A program made the position numbers and the translations under genes. Shown piece by piece: positions 43,169 through 51,555 of a stretch of 56,167 nucleotides of DNA (its first letter is position 1; the number at the start of each line of letters is the position of its first letter). The stretch covers positions 1 to 56,167 of the forward strand of contig JAFGHE010000269.1 in NCBI GenBank assembly GCA_016930295.1, read 5' to 3'. The notes beneath the pieces were generated by a model. That model saw only the letters and a list, made by a program, of their open reading frames with translations, did not search any database and had not been told where the DNA came from. The DNA is from Sedimentisphaerales bacterium. Its GTDB lineage: Bacteria; Planctomycetota; Phycisphaerae; Sedimentisphaerales; SM23-30.

Positions 43169-45145
43169 TTATACCTTCGGTCGATTTCGATACCAAGTGA
43201 ATAAAACCAGCAGGGCGCCCGCGATAATGAAGATAGAGCCCAGCCAGAGCCAGTTGATTAGCGGCTTGAGGCGGATCTCGATATTAATAAGCCGGCCGTC
43301 ATCTTCAATCGCGACCAGGGTTACATATAAATCTTCGGTAAGCGTGCGGCGGATATGCGGTTCACTGGTGCGCCGCTGCCTTTCATAGAAGGCTATCGCG
43401 GGTTCCATCCGGGTCAGGAATTTCCCGTTTTTATAGACGGTTAAGAGAGTTGCGGTCTGGCTGTAATTCGGCCCCTGGGAAGTAGATATCTGTTCAAAGA
43501 GAATATCGTATTGACCCCCGAAGAAAGAGGCCGTCTGGCCGGTGCGCATAGCCCGGGTTTCTGTTTTACCAAATCCTTCCGCTCCGGCAATCGCCACGAA
43601 CATCAACACCACACCGGTGTGGGCCATGAGTGCCCCGTACCAGCTTAGCGGCCGTGCCGGCCGGGGAGAGCCGGATGCTGAAACGCCCGGCGGGCGGATG
43701 AAATCGATAATGATATTCAAGGTGACAAAAGCGGAGATGATAAAACAGGGAATGGATAACATACGAAACATAAACCAGATTCCGATAGCAATCCCGGCGG
43801 TAACGGCGGCCAATCCCAGGCGCCAGTGCATTTGAAATCCCCGCCGGAAAAGAAGGGGACACAGTCCGATCAGAAGAAACATCAGGAGTCCGACCGGCGC
43901 GGTGATTTTAGTAAAGTAGGCCGATTGAAGCGTGATGGGGCTGTCGGGCACGTGATTGCGAAAATAGGGCAGATGCGGGGCCACCTGTTTATATCCGGCA
44001 CTCAAGAGGGGAAACATGGTACCCAGAAATATTACAATAAAAAGTACTATGAAAATCCAGTTTACCCAAATGATAATTCCGCTGCCGCTGACTTCCCTGC
44101 TGTCGGGTGGTTGAGTGTTAGACAGCAGACCTCTGACAGCCAGAATAAAGGCGACTGACCATATGGCTGCAATCAAGGCCGGGAATATATAGGACAAGCC
44201 CGGATCGGGGAACGCGTGAACACTGGCCACGACCCCGGAGCGGGTCAGGAAGGTGCCAAACAGACTCAAGGTATAACAGAACAAGCAAAGAAAAAACACC
44301 CAGCGCGCCACGCGTGAACCGGGCCGGAATTTTTTAAAACTGTGGAGCAGGGCTGTTCCGATCAGCCAGGGCATGAGCGAGGAGTTTTCGACCGGATCCC
44401 AGGCCCAGAACCCACCCCAACCCAGTTCCTCATAGGCCCACCATGAACCCAGGATATTACCAATAGTCAAAAACAGCCAGGCCGTCAGCATCCAGTTACG
44501 AGCCTGAATAAATAAAGGAGGCCGATTGTGCTGATACGTTCCCGCCAGGGCGGCCAGGGCCCAGGCAAAGGGAATGATATACGCGGCATACCCCAGGAAC
44601 AGAGCCGGGGGATGAAATACCATGGCCGGATGCTGCAGGAGAGGGTTCAGTCCGTTGCCGTCCGCGGGCGGGTTAAGGTAAGTGGCAAAGAGACTGTTAT
44701 CGCTGTTATCCACAAAATTTTTATCCCAAAGCAGCACGACCAGGAAACAACCGCAGATCACATTGGTGACCATGCGGGCTCGGGCGGCAAAACGCTCGTC
44801 GTCAGAGGCACGATTAAAAACCAGGGCCGTAATGCCGACCTGCATCCATAACCACAGCAGTAATGACCCGGAGGAACCGGCCCACAGGGCACTTAACTTG
44901 TAGGGCAGCGGAAGCAATATCGAAGAATGGCCGGCGACGTACTTGATGCTGAAATCATTCTGAATCAGGGCGATTAACAGGACGGCCATAGCGGCTGAAA
45001 GACACAGCCAGCAGGCCCAGAGAGCATTGCGCCCACTGTGCATTAAGGCCTTTTGCCGGCGGGCGGCGCCGATTGCATCAATCACTATGGCATACAGGCT
45101 GATAAATAATGCCAGACGAAGTATAAACGTGCCCAGTTCGGCCAT
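43169..45145 (-). CDS. ccmF: Cytochrome c haem lyase subunit CcmF
   Basis: A 658-residue multi-helix membrane protein, the usual CcmF length. AAGGAA lies eight bases before ATG. It has the tryptophan-rich haem-binding WWD domain (YEELGWGGFWAWDPVENSSL) and conserved segments HPPALFLGYAAY and GTFLTRSGVVASVHAFP. The C-terminal periplasmic part precedes a last helix. CcmF takes haem from CcmE and, with CcmH in most organisms, ligates it to apocytochrome cysteines. No CcmH or CcmG gene is visible in the window, which agrees with the Cys-type CcmE encoded just upstream. Confidence 0.94.
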   Translation of the reverse strand: MAELGTFILRLALFISLYAIVIDAIGAARRQKALMHSGRNALWACWLCLSAAMAVLLIALIQNDFSIKYVAGHSSILLPLPYKLSALWAGSSGSLLLWLWMQVGITALVFNRASDDERFAARARMVTNVICGCFLVVLLWDKNFVDNSDNSLFATYLNPPADGNGLNPLLQHPAMVFHPPALFLGYAAYIIPFAWALAALAGTYQHNRPPLFIQARNWMLTAWLFLTIGNILGSWWAYEELGWGGFWAWDPVENSSLMPWLIGTALLHSFKKFRPGSRVARWVFFLCLFCYTLSLFGTFLTRSGVVASVHAFPDPGLSYIFPALIAAIWSVAFILAVRGLLSNTQPPDSREVSGSGIIIWVNWIFIVLFIVIFLGTMFPLLSAGYKQVAPHLPYFRNHVPDSPITLQSAYFTKITAPVGLLMFLLIGLCPLLFRRGFQMHWRLGLAAVTAGIAIGIWFMFRMLSIPCFIISAFVTLNIIIDFIRPPGVSASGSPRPARPLSWYGALMAHTGVVLMFVAIAGAEGFGKTETRAMRTGQTASFFGGQYDILFEQISTSQGPNYSQTATLLTVYKNGKFLTRMEPAIAFYERQRRTSEPHIRRTLTEDLYVTLVAIEDDGRLINIEIRLKPLINWLWLGSIFIIAGALLVLFTWYRNRPKV

Positions 45146-45174
45146 GTGTTCAGTTCCTTGTTTTCAGGGAAAAA

Positions 45175-45263
45175 ACATGCTTATGCCTCTGGGAATTTCC
45201 CCATCCCCAATCCCACCAGCGGCGGACTTGAGCCTGCCGCCCGGTCGTTTCGCGTAAGCATGT
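45175..45263. repeat. Inverted-repeat element between ccmE and ccmF
   Basis: ACATGCTTA (45175-45183) and TAAGCATGT (45255-45263) are perfect 9-bp inverted arms around 71 bases. The inner part is C-rich on the plus strand and has its own short stem (GCGGC / GCCGC). On the transcribed strand the second arm runs into TTTTTT. It may be a folded RNA that modulates expression within the operon, a partial terminator or a small repeat element. Confidence 0.5.
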
Positions 45264-45294
45264 CACTTATTATTTTCGTTTCAGGTAATGGAAT

Positions 45295-45738
45295 TTATTG
45301 CTCCATCTCATTATGGACAGAAGTACTTTCGGATTCATCCTCTCCCCGGGCTTTGGCTTTATATTTGGACTCACATTTGGTGATGATCCGATCCGCCTGA
45401 AAAACGCCGTTTGTGTCCAGGCGTCCTTCCACGAGAACTTCCTTTTCCTCACCAAAATTATCGGGCACAGTGCCCTGATAACTGACCGGCAACGATACAT
45501 CCTGACCTTCCAGTTTAAAATTGAGCTGCATTTGTTCAAGATTGCGCGAAATAGTTCCTATGCCGACCACCCCTCCCACACGCGAGGAATGCGTCTGAGT
45601 TTCGCTACTCTTAGCCACGAAATCGTCCACGGAGATATCGTAGGCCCAGGAAGACTGCATGGCATTAATGACCAGATATACCAATGCTCCGCCTATCACA
45701 ATGAATCCTATAACAAACTTCACTAACGGTTTACTCAT
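45295..45738 (-). CDS. ccmE: Haem chaperone CcmE, cysteine (CxxxY) type
   Basis: A 147-residue protein starting at ATG 45738, behind CAGGAG; the longer open frame runs back into the cytochrome gene. An N-terminal anchor (LVKFVIGFIVIGGALVYLV) is followed by the OB-fold CcmE domain (SRVGGVVGIGTISRN, VSYQGTVPDNFGEEKEVLVEG). The haem-binding motif, HxxxY in enterobacteria, is here CESKY (C122, Y126). That is the variant known from Desulfovibrio and some archaea, usually found where CcmH is missing. The protein carries haem covalently between CcmC and CcmF. The C-terminal tail is short and acidic. Confidence 0.9.
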   Translation of the reverse strand: MSKPLVKFVIGFIVIGGALVYLVINAMQSSWAYDISVDDFVAKSSETQTHSSRVGGVVGIGTISRNLEQMQLNFKLEGQDVSLPVSYQGTVPDNFGEEKEVLVEGRLDTNGVFQADRIITKCESKYKAKARGEDESESTSVHNEMEQ

Positions 45739-45838
45739 TATCATTTCTCCTGACTCAGTACGGTCGCCAATTCGATTTATCTGTTTAAAACGCATTAATC
45801 TCCATAAGATTCCGGGGAGTGTTCTTTGCCATGACAAT

Positions 45839-46987
45839 TCAGATAGCACCTGCCTTTAAAGAGCCCCTCATCTGGGTAATGACCCGGTGGACAGTGGCAT
45901 CGACGCGGTTGGGATTGCTACCATGACATTTAAAACACACTTCGTATTCATAAATCACCTGTTCAATAAAATTATCTTCAGCGGTGACTCCGGAGACCAT
46001 TTGTAAAACGTCCGGTGCCAGGGGCGCCTGGGCAGGTGTGTTTATCAGGGCATGGGGATTATGGCAATCGACACATTCCACATGTTCTTCCGCAGAGTTT
46101 ATATTTTCCTTCAGGTCGTGAATTCCTTCATAGTTCCGGACTTTATGTCCGCTTAATTTGTTAAGTTCCGCCGCCAGATCGGTGGCTGCCACCTGGCCGT
46201 TATGACAATTAAGGCAATTATTTTCCTCTTCCTTAAAATGAAGCAGACGCTGAGGTTCGCCGGATGAATGTGGTCGATGGCAGGCGCTACAACCGTTATC
46301 CGCCACGGTTCGAAATTCACTATTACGCAGGTAGTCATCATCGGCATTATCGATCAAGGCGGTAGAACTTTCATGGACGGTATTGGTCCAGCCCTTCAAA
46401 TTATGGCATTTCAGGCACAGATCTGAACCCTGGTTAGGGATCACCAGGAAATGACCGAAGCTATTGTTATGAGGATTATGACAGGTAACGCATTGTAATT
46501 CCCCGTATTGGTCCAGATTGATTTTGGGGGGCAGACTTTCAGGCGAAAGGATCTGGGTATCTTCGATGGAAAGATCCTCTGAATAAACAAAGCTGACGGG
46601 ATGATCATCGGACAGATCGGTCCCCAACCGTGTCCGGCCGGGCGGAATAAAGGTGCTGCCCTGGCTATTCTGCAAGGTAGTTTCCAGGGCCACAGTACCG
46701 TCATGACAGCTTAAACAGAGTTTGTTGGCGCCGGTCGGCTGGCCCACCTCGGCATCAAGGGAGGTACTCCAATAAATATGGTAAATCTTGTCGGAAAGCT
46801 TATGATTCCACAGGGGGGTACCGGCCAGGGCCTGATGGGGAGTATGGCAATATTGGCAGGCCATGCTGCCATCCTGATCCGGGGATAAATCATGGGGTGA
46901 GCCGACAATGGTCGCATCGGCAATTCCGGCCCATATTCCGAAAATCAGCATAACGATGCTAACTATATGTATCCAATTATTTTTCAT
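45839..46987 (-). CDS. Octaheme c-type cytochrome (doubled CxxCH family)
   Basis: A 382-residue exported protein with a signal peptide (IVSIVMLIFGIWAGIADA). It has eight CxxCH sites in order: CQYCH, CLSCH, CVTCH, CLKCH, CSACH, CLNCH, CVDCH and CFKCH. These are mostly arranged as pairs, each followed by NPH or PH, the pattern of the doubled-CxxCH cytochrome family. It is likely periplasmic or surface-associated and passes electrons between membrane and outside; no catalytic site can be assigned. Its ATG overlaps the stop of the NHL gene (ATGA), and ccmE follows about 100 bases later, so cytochrome and maturation genes are read together. Confidence 0.88.
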   Translation of the reverse strand: MKNNWIHIVSIVMLIFGIWAGIADATIVGSPHDLSPDQDGSMACQYCHTPHQALAGTPLWNHKLSDKIYHIYWSTSLDAEVGQPTGANKLCLSCHDGTVALETTLQNSQGSTFIPPGRTRLGTDLSDDHPVSFVYSEDLSIEDTQILSPESLPPKINLDQYGELQCVTCHNPHNNSFGHFLVIPNQGSDLCLKCHNLKGWTNTVHESSTALIDNADDDYLRNSEFRTVADNGCSACHRPHSSGEPQRLLHFKEEENNCLNCHNGQVAATDLAAELNKLSGHKVRNYEGIHDLKENINSAEEHVECVDCHNPHALINTPAQAPLAPDVLQMVSGVTAEDNFIEQVIYEYEVCFKCHGSNPNRVDATVHRVITQMRGSLKAGAI

Positions 46988-47922
46988 GGTTGTTCCACCT
47001 CCAGTAGCTGGAAAACCTGGATTCTTTTATTGAACGAATCTGCTACAAATATTCTATTGTTATCATCGATAAAAATGCCGGCCGGCAGCCAGAATCGGCC
47101 CGGATCATTGCCTTCAGAGCCAAAGGCCATTAAAATCCGGTCACCCTGCCGTCCGAACCGGAACAAGAATTCTCCCTGCCGGTTGAACACCTGCACCCGG
47201 TAATTCAGGGTGTCACTGACATAGAGTTTCCCAGACTCATCAATCCATAAATGAGTTGGAAAGTTAAATTGGCCTGTGCCCATACCACGCCGGCCAATCG
47301 CGTTTATGTAGTGTCCATCCGTATCATAGACTATTACCTTATGACAGAGGATATCAGCAATATACAATTTCTGGTCGGCCCTGTCGTATGCAATTCCGGC
47401 TGGTCGTTCCAGAATATCACCTCCAAAAGAAAACTGAAATTTTCCCTTATAATCAAAGACATAAATCTCTCCTAAGCCACTGTCTGAGACATAGATATAT
47501 TTTTGCCCCGTAGCCACTCCCACGGGAGTATGCAGAGTTTTTTCCTTAGTGAGTCTGGAAATCTGGCGGTAATTTCGCGTTTTCAAATTCATCATGTGGA
47601 CTATGGAGCCGCTGCTGTCGGAAATTAATAGATTGTCATTCTGGTCCATAACCACATGATATGGTCGAACCATCACACCCATATCTTCCCGACCGAAAAA
47701 AAACTCTCCGATATCCTCTAAAAAAGAGACTTCTTTCTTCAAATCATCCTGAGTGGACAATTGGCCTATATAACGGATACGCGGGTTTTCGGGCGGTTCC
47801 GGCCAGGCCGGCGTCCAGTCCGTCTCCGGAAACAGCTCGCCCCGTTCCCGGCCGCAGCCATATACCAGCATCGCCATCGCCAGGGCCATCCACATACGTT
47901 TTATTTTAAAATATCTGTTCAT
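46984..47922 (-). CDS. NHL-repeat beta-propeller lipoprotein
   Basis: A 312-residue protein with a lipoprotein signal (MALAMAMLVYGC, lipid cysteine in YGC). Residues about 85-305 form five to six NHL repeats, each with the phrase VSDS/VADS..N.RVQVF (YVSDSGLGEIYVFDYKGKF, LYVSDTLNYRVQVF, IFVADSFNKRIQVF). NHL propellers act as binding platforms. Such proteins often lie next to multiheme cytochromes in gene clusters for electron export. Here it sits between a beta-barrel gene (14-base gap) and the octaheme cytochrome (overlap). The partner is unknown. Confidence 0.85.
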   Translation of the reverse strand: MNRYFKIKRMWMALAMAMLVYGCGRERGELFPETDWTPAWPEPPENPRIRYIGQLSTQDDLKKEVSFLEDIGEFFFGREDMGVMVRPYHVVMDQNDNLLISDSSGSIVHMMNLKTRNYRQISRLTKEKTLHTPVGVATGQKYIYVSDSGLGEIYVFDYKGKFQFSFGGDILERPAGIAYDRADQKLYIADILCHKVIVYDTDGHYINAIGRRGMGTGQFNFPTHLWIDESGKLYVSDTLNYRVQVFNRQGEFLFRFGRQGDRILMAFGSEGNDPGRFWLPAGIFIDDNNRIFVADSFNKRIQVFQLLEVEQP

Positions 47923-47936
47923 ATTTTTCTATCGTA

Positions 47937-49214
47937 TCAAAACTGACGGATGACATTAATATAAAAGTTATTATTCGTTGTTTTTGTATCAGTGATATTC
48001 CTGATATTATCACGGTCCAGGAGGGAATATTCCCATCCCATTTTCAAACTGAGCTGACGATAATCATATTTAAGTTCGGAATTAAACCGGAATCCCTGTG
48101 TCCGGCCGACATCGCTTCTGTCCTCATCGCGCCATTCAATCCCACCGATGAGCCTGAGATGATTTCCCATCCGTGTCTTTAATTTGCCCCGGGCGTTGAA
48201 AAGAGTGGTATCGCGGGCATTCAGGCCGCCGGTCTCTATCCAACTCTGGGAAAGTTTAGTGGACAGGGTAGTTTTAGGATCTATCTTCCAGGTATAGCCG
48301 CCGCCTAAACGGGTACTTTCCACCGGCGCCCGGGCGGAATCAGTACGGGAATAATCCGCCGTCAGGAATAAATCCCCTTTATTATAAACTGTGCCGACGG
48401 TATTTCTATCATAATCATTGGAGGCTTCGGTAATATCCAGATCGGAGTCAACTTCTTCATTGAGCCGTTGATAGTCGTAATAGATGGACAAGCCGTTATC
48501 AAATTCCTGCTCTACCCGAAAATTCTGGTGCAAACTGTCTTCCTCTCTGGAACCATCGGCCTGATATTCATAACTGACAAACACACGCTGGCCATCGATG
48601 ATATTGGGAAATTCCGTACCCAGGGTAGTCAAGTGAAGTTCCACACGATCATCAACAGGCACAACGCTATAATCATCCGATTCCGTATAGACCTGTAAGC
48701 CGGTAATATCTGTTACGAGAATGGTCGTAATATCGATATGGGATTTCTCCAGGGTAACCGGAAACGGGTCATCAAAGGTATGCTCTTCCCGGTTGATCGA
48801 ACGGGTGCCGGTCTGGCCGGAATTTATTTCCGTAATATAATTAATTGAATACAGACTGACAAGTCTGCCCCAGGGATTATTCCGGTAATAATCAAAGGTC
48901 AGCTTGCCGCTTTTACGTTTTAAGCGGTTACTGTCAATGGTATTGGAGGAGATGTTACTGGCCTGATAGATATTATTGTGTTCATAGCGAAAAATCAGGT
49001 GGGATTTGTCGGTAAAGTCATGAAAAAGCGTATAGTATATCCGTTCAGAATCCCGTTCGAAGCGGTCTTCGTTGTCGGCGACATCGGAATCCTGCTCCAG
49101 CTTGTTTTTAGACCAGGACAGGGTCATGGGCCAGTCTTCATGTCGAAGCCGGCCGGCAACACCCGTGGTAGTATTTTCCACCCGCAGAGGGCCTTGAAAA
49201 CGCCGGGGCAACAA
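47937..49214 (-). CDS. Outer-membrane beta-barrel-like protein lacking its N-terminus
   Basis: A 425-codon frame opening at a TTG with no ribosome site and no signal peptide. The product shows alternating strands with aromatic girdles typical of outer-membrane barrels (HLIFRYEHNNIY, LSIYYDYQRLNEE, RLGGGYTWKIDPKTT) and ends in RQF, the terminal aromatic residue of barrels. In-frame stops lie just upstream (TAA codons at 49236-49241). Another frame continues upstream with barrel-like sequence (GRADILFAKRDNNMSVKMK), so a frameshift near 49215 is likely; even then no signal peptide appears. It resembles the barrel partner of multiheme cytochromes in porin-cytochrome conduits, but this is inference. 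It may be a pseudogene. Confidence 0.55.
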   Translation of the reverse strand: MLPRRFQGPLRVENTTTGVAGRLRHEDWPMTLSWSKNKLEQDSDVADNEDRFERDSERIYYTLFHDFTDKSHLIFRYEHNNIYQASNISSNTIDSNRLKRKSGKLTFDYYRNNPWGRLVSLYSINYITEINSGQTGTRSINREEHTFDDPFPVTLEKSHIDITTILVTDITGLQVYTESDDYSVVPVDDRVELHLTTLGTEFPNIIDGQRVFVSYEYQADGSREEDSLHQNFRVEQEFDNGLSIYYDYQRLNEEVDSDLDITEASNDYDRNTVGTVYNKGDLFLTADYSRTDSARAPVESTRLGGGYTWKIDPKTTLSTKLSQSWIETGGLNARDTTLFNARGKLKTRMGNHLRLIGGIEWRDEDRSDVGRTQGFRFNSELKYDYRQLSLKMGWEYSLLDRDNIRNITDTKTTNNNFYINVIRQF

Positions 49215-49292
49215 ATTTTCATTTTTACTGACATATTATTATCTCTTTTGGCGAATAGTATGTCTGCCCTGCCAGGGCCATCAATCTTGATT

Positions 49293-50510
49293 TCACTTCC
49301 TGTCTCCGGCCGGGTCTTTCTGTTTAAACATGAATACAAAAGTTCCCTCACTGATGTTTTTATGAACAGGCGTGCCCAGTTCCAGGGCGAATTGTTCCTG
49401 AGTTCCGGCATCATCATCCAAAAAGACTATAATCGCCGGGTTCTTCAGAGTTTCGGAATTATTCTTCCACTGGTCTTTCAGTATAGCCTGGGCCGAGATT
49501 TGCTCCACAATAAAATGGTACTTTTCACTCAAGGAGTATTTCCGGCCCAAAACCAGTTCTTCTGTATTTAAGTTATCCTTTTGACAACTGACCAGCATGG
49601 GCTTTTGCTGCGGTGATACCATTATAAAAAACGACTGAGAATCCAGCCGGTCCCTGATGGCCATATGCCGGTAAACCATCTCCAGAGATTCTGCCTCCGG
49701 ATTCCGGCCGGGATGCATGCTGCGGGCAAAATGAGGAAATTTGGACCATAACCATCTCTCGTACGTCGTATCGCCATGCGTCACTCTCACCTTAATGGCA
49801 GGATTGACCGGCTGGTCGGACTGGTTCGATTCCTCTTTGGTCTGATTATTGATGGTAAAATGGGGAAAATACTCCAGGATCGTAATGTGGTAATCCGTGC
49901 CCTCCAGAGACAATTCCTCTTTGGCCCCGATCACAAACTCAAAGGGACCGGAACGCTGGTCCGAATTTTCGTCCTCCTGCTCGGTAATACGAACGGACAG
50001 TACGCCCACGGTTTCCTGATTTAGCTGTCTGATGTTCCTGTCATAATGGGCGGAATCTTCCAGTTTTTCAATACTAATCCGGCCAATCTGCGATGTCAGC
50101 GAACTGCGGGCCGGGGAATCTGTGGTCAGCCACATCTTCTGATGTATCCCTTCCCCCTCAATCAAAACGCCGGCAACACCACTGCCGGCCTCACTCTCCA
50201 CCAACATCGTTTCCTTGCTGAAATCAGGCAGGTATTCCTGCAGGGTGAGTTTTACTGGAGTGCCCATAACGGGCATGATGCGATTAAATGTGCAGGGCTT
50301 ATTTTCATGTTCCACCTTGATCGGGAAACGCATCGGCGCTCCCTGCATGCCGATCTGAACCAGAAGTTCCCAGGGACCATTAAGCGGCCGGCCGGTCTGA
50401 CGCCGGTCGGGCGGAAATCCCCACCCCGACGATACCGCAAAAAACATTAGAATAATCGAAATCATCCATGAATGTCTCTTAAACGCTTTATGACAGGATT
50501 TCTTTTTCAT
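49293..50510 (-). CDS. Uncharacterised secreted protein with three repeated modules
   Basis: A 405-residue exported protein (signal MISIILMFFAVSSGWG). Three similar modules of about 110 residues can be recognised by recurring phrases. They are KLTLQEYLPDFS with AGVLIEGEG..QKMWL; HITILEYFPHFT with NPAIKVRVTHG..YERWLW; and HFIVEQISAQA with NPAIIVFLDDD. No cysteine pairs, haem sites or catalytic motifs are present. The repeat pattern recalls the extracytoplasmic beta domains of ResB-like cytochrome assembly proteins, but there are no membrane helices apart from the signal. The gene lies between the NapC/NirT-like cytochrome and the barrel gene, so a role in the electron-transfer complex is inferred from position. 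Confidence 0.55.
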   Translation of the reverse strand: MKKKSCHKAFKRHSWMISIILMFFAVSSGWGFPPDRRQTGRPLNGPWELLVQIGMQGAPMRFPIKVEHENKPCTFNRIMPVMGTPVKLTLQEYLPDFSKETMLVESEAGSGVAGVLIEGEGIHQKMWLTTDSPARSSLTSQIGRISIEKLEDSAHYDRNIRQLNQETVGVLSVRITEQEDENSDQRSGPFEFVIGAKEELSLEGTDYHITILEYFPHFTINNQTKEESNQSDQPVNPAIKVRVTHGDTTYERWLWSKFPHFARSMHPGRNPEAESLEMVYRHMAIRDRLDSQSFFIMVSPQQKPMLVSCQKDNLNTEELVLGRKYSLSEKYHFIVEQISAQAILKDQWKNNSETLKNPAIIVFLDDDAGTQEQFALELGTPVHKNISEGTFVFMFKQKDPAGDRK

Positions 50511-50516
50511 AATCCT

Positions 50517-51187
50517 TTACTCCATGGCAGAGATAATCTCATTAGCCCGCAACAGCATGGCTTCCGTATATTTGAGGTTATGGACTCCACAACTGCCGTC
50601 GGAGGCCACCGCATGCAGGAGTAATCTGGCTTCGGCCAGAGCCTTGGTATTTCCCTGAATGCGATTACTATCTGTTTCCGTTGACATCTGTTGCTCCAGG
50701 ACATCGATCCGGGCGGAAATTCTATCATATAATTTCCTGGTTTGACTCTGCCAGAAAGAAATATATTTCTCGCCCGTTCCCGGCTCGTGACAGCGGTCAC
50801 ACGCCTCGGGCACGGCCTTGGCCACCAACCCGAAACTGTCCAGAACACCGACCCGAAACTGTCCAGAACACCGACCCGAAACTGTCCAGAACACCGGCCT
50901 ACGATACAGTCGACAGCCTGGGCCAATCCGTTGATCTTGCCCCGGATATGACCGGCAAATCCCGGCTGTAAATGACATTCCAGACAGTTCACATCACTAT
51001 GACCGGAAATCTGCCAGCTGGCGTAATACGTATTTATGATATGGCAGGAATTACAAAACCATGTCTGTTCAGAAACGGCAATAAACCCACCCGAAGCGAA
51101 AAGAAAAAACAGTACTGTCACGAATAGTAACTTTTTGCCTTTACTCAGAGCCTTCAGTCTCAAAATGGGAGGTTTAATTATCTTCAT
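50517..51187 (-). pseudogene. NapC/NirT-like membrane cytochrome c, frameshifted at a 23-bp tandem repeat
   Basis: First gene of the operon. It starts at 51187 with a membrane anchor (LLFVTVLFFLFASGGFIAV) and two haem sites, FCNSCH and NCLECHLQPGFAGH, as in NapC/NirT/NrfH quinol dehydrogenases. At 50828-50896 the frame crosses three perfect 23-bp repeats and then continues as nonsense to 50507. The correct continuation (LVAKAVPEACDRCHEPGTGE ... ANEIISAME, third haem site CDRCH) is in another frame, ending at 50517. Removing exactly one copy (two copies instead of three) joins the two halves into one frame. The protein would pass electrons from quinol to periplasmic cytochromes. In the state shown it would be truncated. 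Confidence 0.75.
50828..50896. repeat. Three perfect 23-bp tandem repeats
   Basis: Copies at 50828-50850, 50851-50873 and 50874-50896 each begin ACCCGAAACTG and end AGAACACCG on the plus strand, with no mismatches. Because 23 is not a multiple of three, each copy is read in a different frame and copy number decides the reading frame of the cytochrome gene. Confidence 0.92.
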
Positions 51188-51257
51188 ATTCAGTTAAATA
51201 TCTCATTTGAAAAACCTGCAGATACCATGTTGCTTCCCTCTCTATTGTAATCCTGCT

Positions 51258-51286
51258 ATTATATCGGGAAAAAAGAAATTAGTCAA
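51258..51286 (-). promoter_or_regulatory. Sigma70-type promoter of the cytochrome/ccm operon
   Basis: On the minus strand TTGACT (51281-51286) and a perfect TATAAT (51258-51263) are separated by 17 bases. The first start codon is about 70 bases downstream at 51187. Confidence 0.78.
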
Positions 51287-51309
51287 ATGTTAAGATCCGT
51301 TTGAATGCT

Positions 51310-51326
51310 GAAATTTGTCAAATTTC
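51310..51326. promoter_or_regulatory. 17-bp palindrome upstream of the operon promoter
   Basis: GAAATTTGTCAAATTTC is a perfect palindrome with one central base. It lies 23 bases upstream of the -35 box, a usual place for an activator site. The regulator is unknown. Confidence 0.5.
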
Positions 51327-51555
51327 AACTTCACTTCAAAATTTTCAGGATATTCAGTCATTTATATCTCATATGAAAGATTTCTACGAAATTTATTCTC
51401 AATTACAGGAACAAAACTGCGTTTATTCTCAGTTATGAGGAAGTGATGCTCTTTAAATCAACACCTCGATAACTGTTATGGTATTATAGATGTCGCTATG
51501 GGGACATTGAGCATCCTCTAATAAAATGGTTCCATGCATCGTTGGCTGATTTTTA

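Larger units (their letters stand above)
51188..51555. other. Regulatory region between the cytochrome operon and the sensor-kinase fragment
   Basis: About 370 bases without a gene. It contains the operon promoter (51258-51286, minus strand) and a 17-bp palindrome (51310-51326). The remaining part, about 51330-51550, shows no clear structure. No -24/-12 sigma54 promoter was recognised, despite the NtrC-like regulator nearby. Confidence 0.5.

Noticed and set aside
50828..50896. CRISPR-like array
   Set aside because: The 23-bp units are directly adjacent with no spacers, and they lie inside a coding gene.
51188..51555. Sigma54 promoter expected from the nearby NtrC-like regulator
   Set aside because: No TGGCAC-N5-TTGC-type -24/-12 element was found, whereas a near-consensus sigma70 promoter is present.
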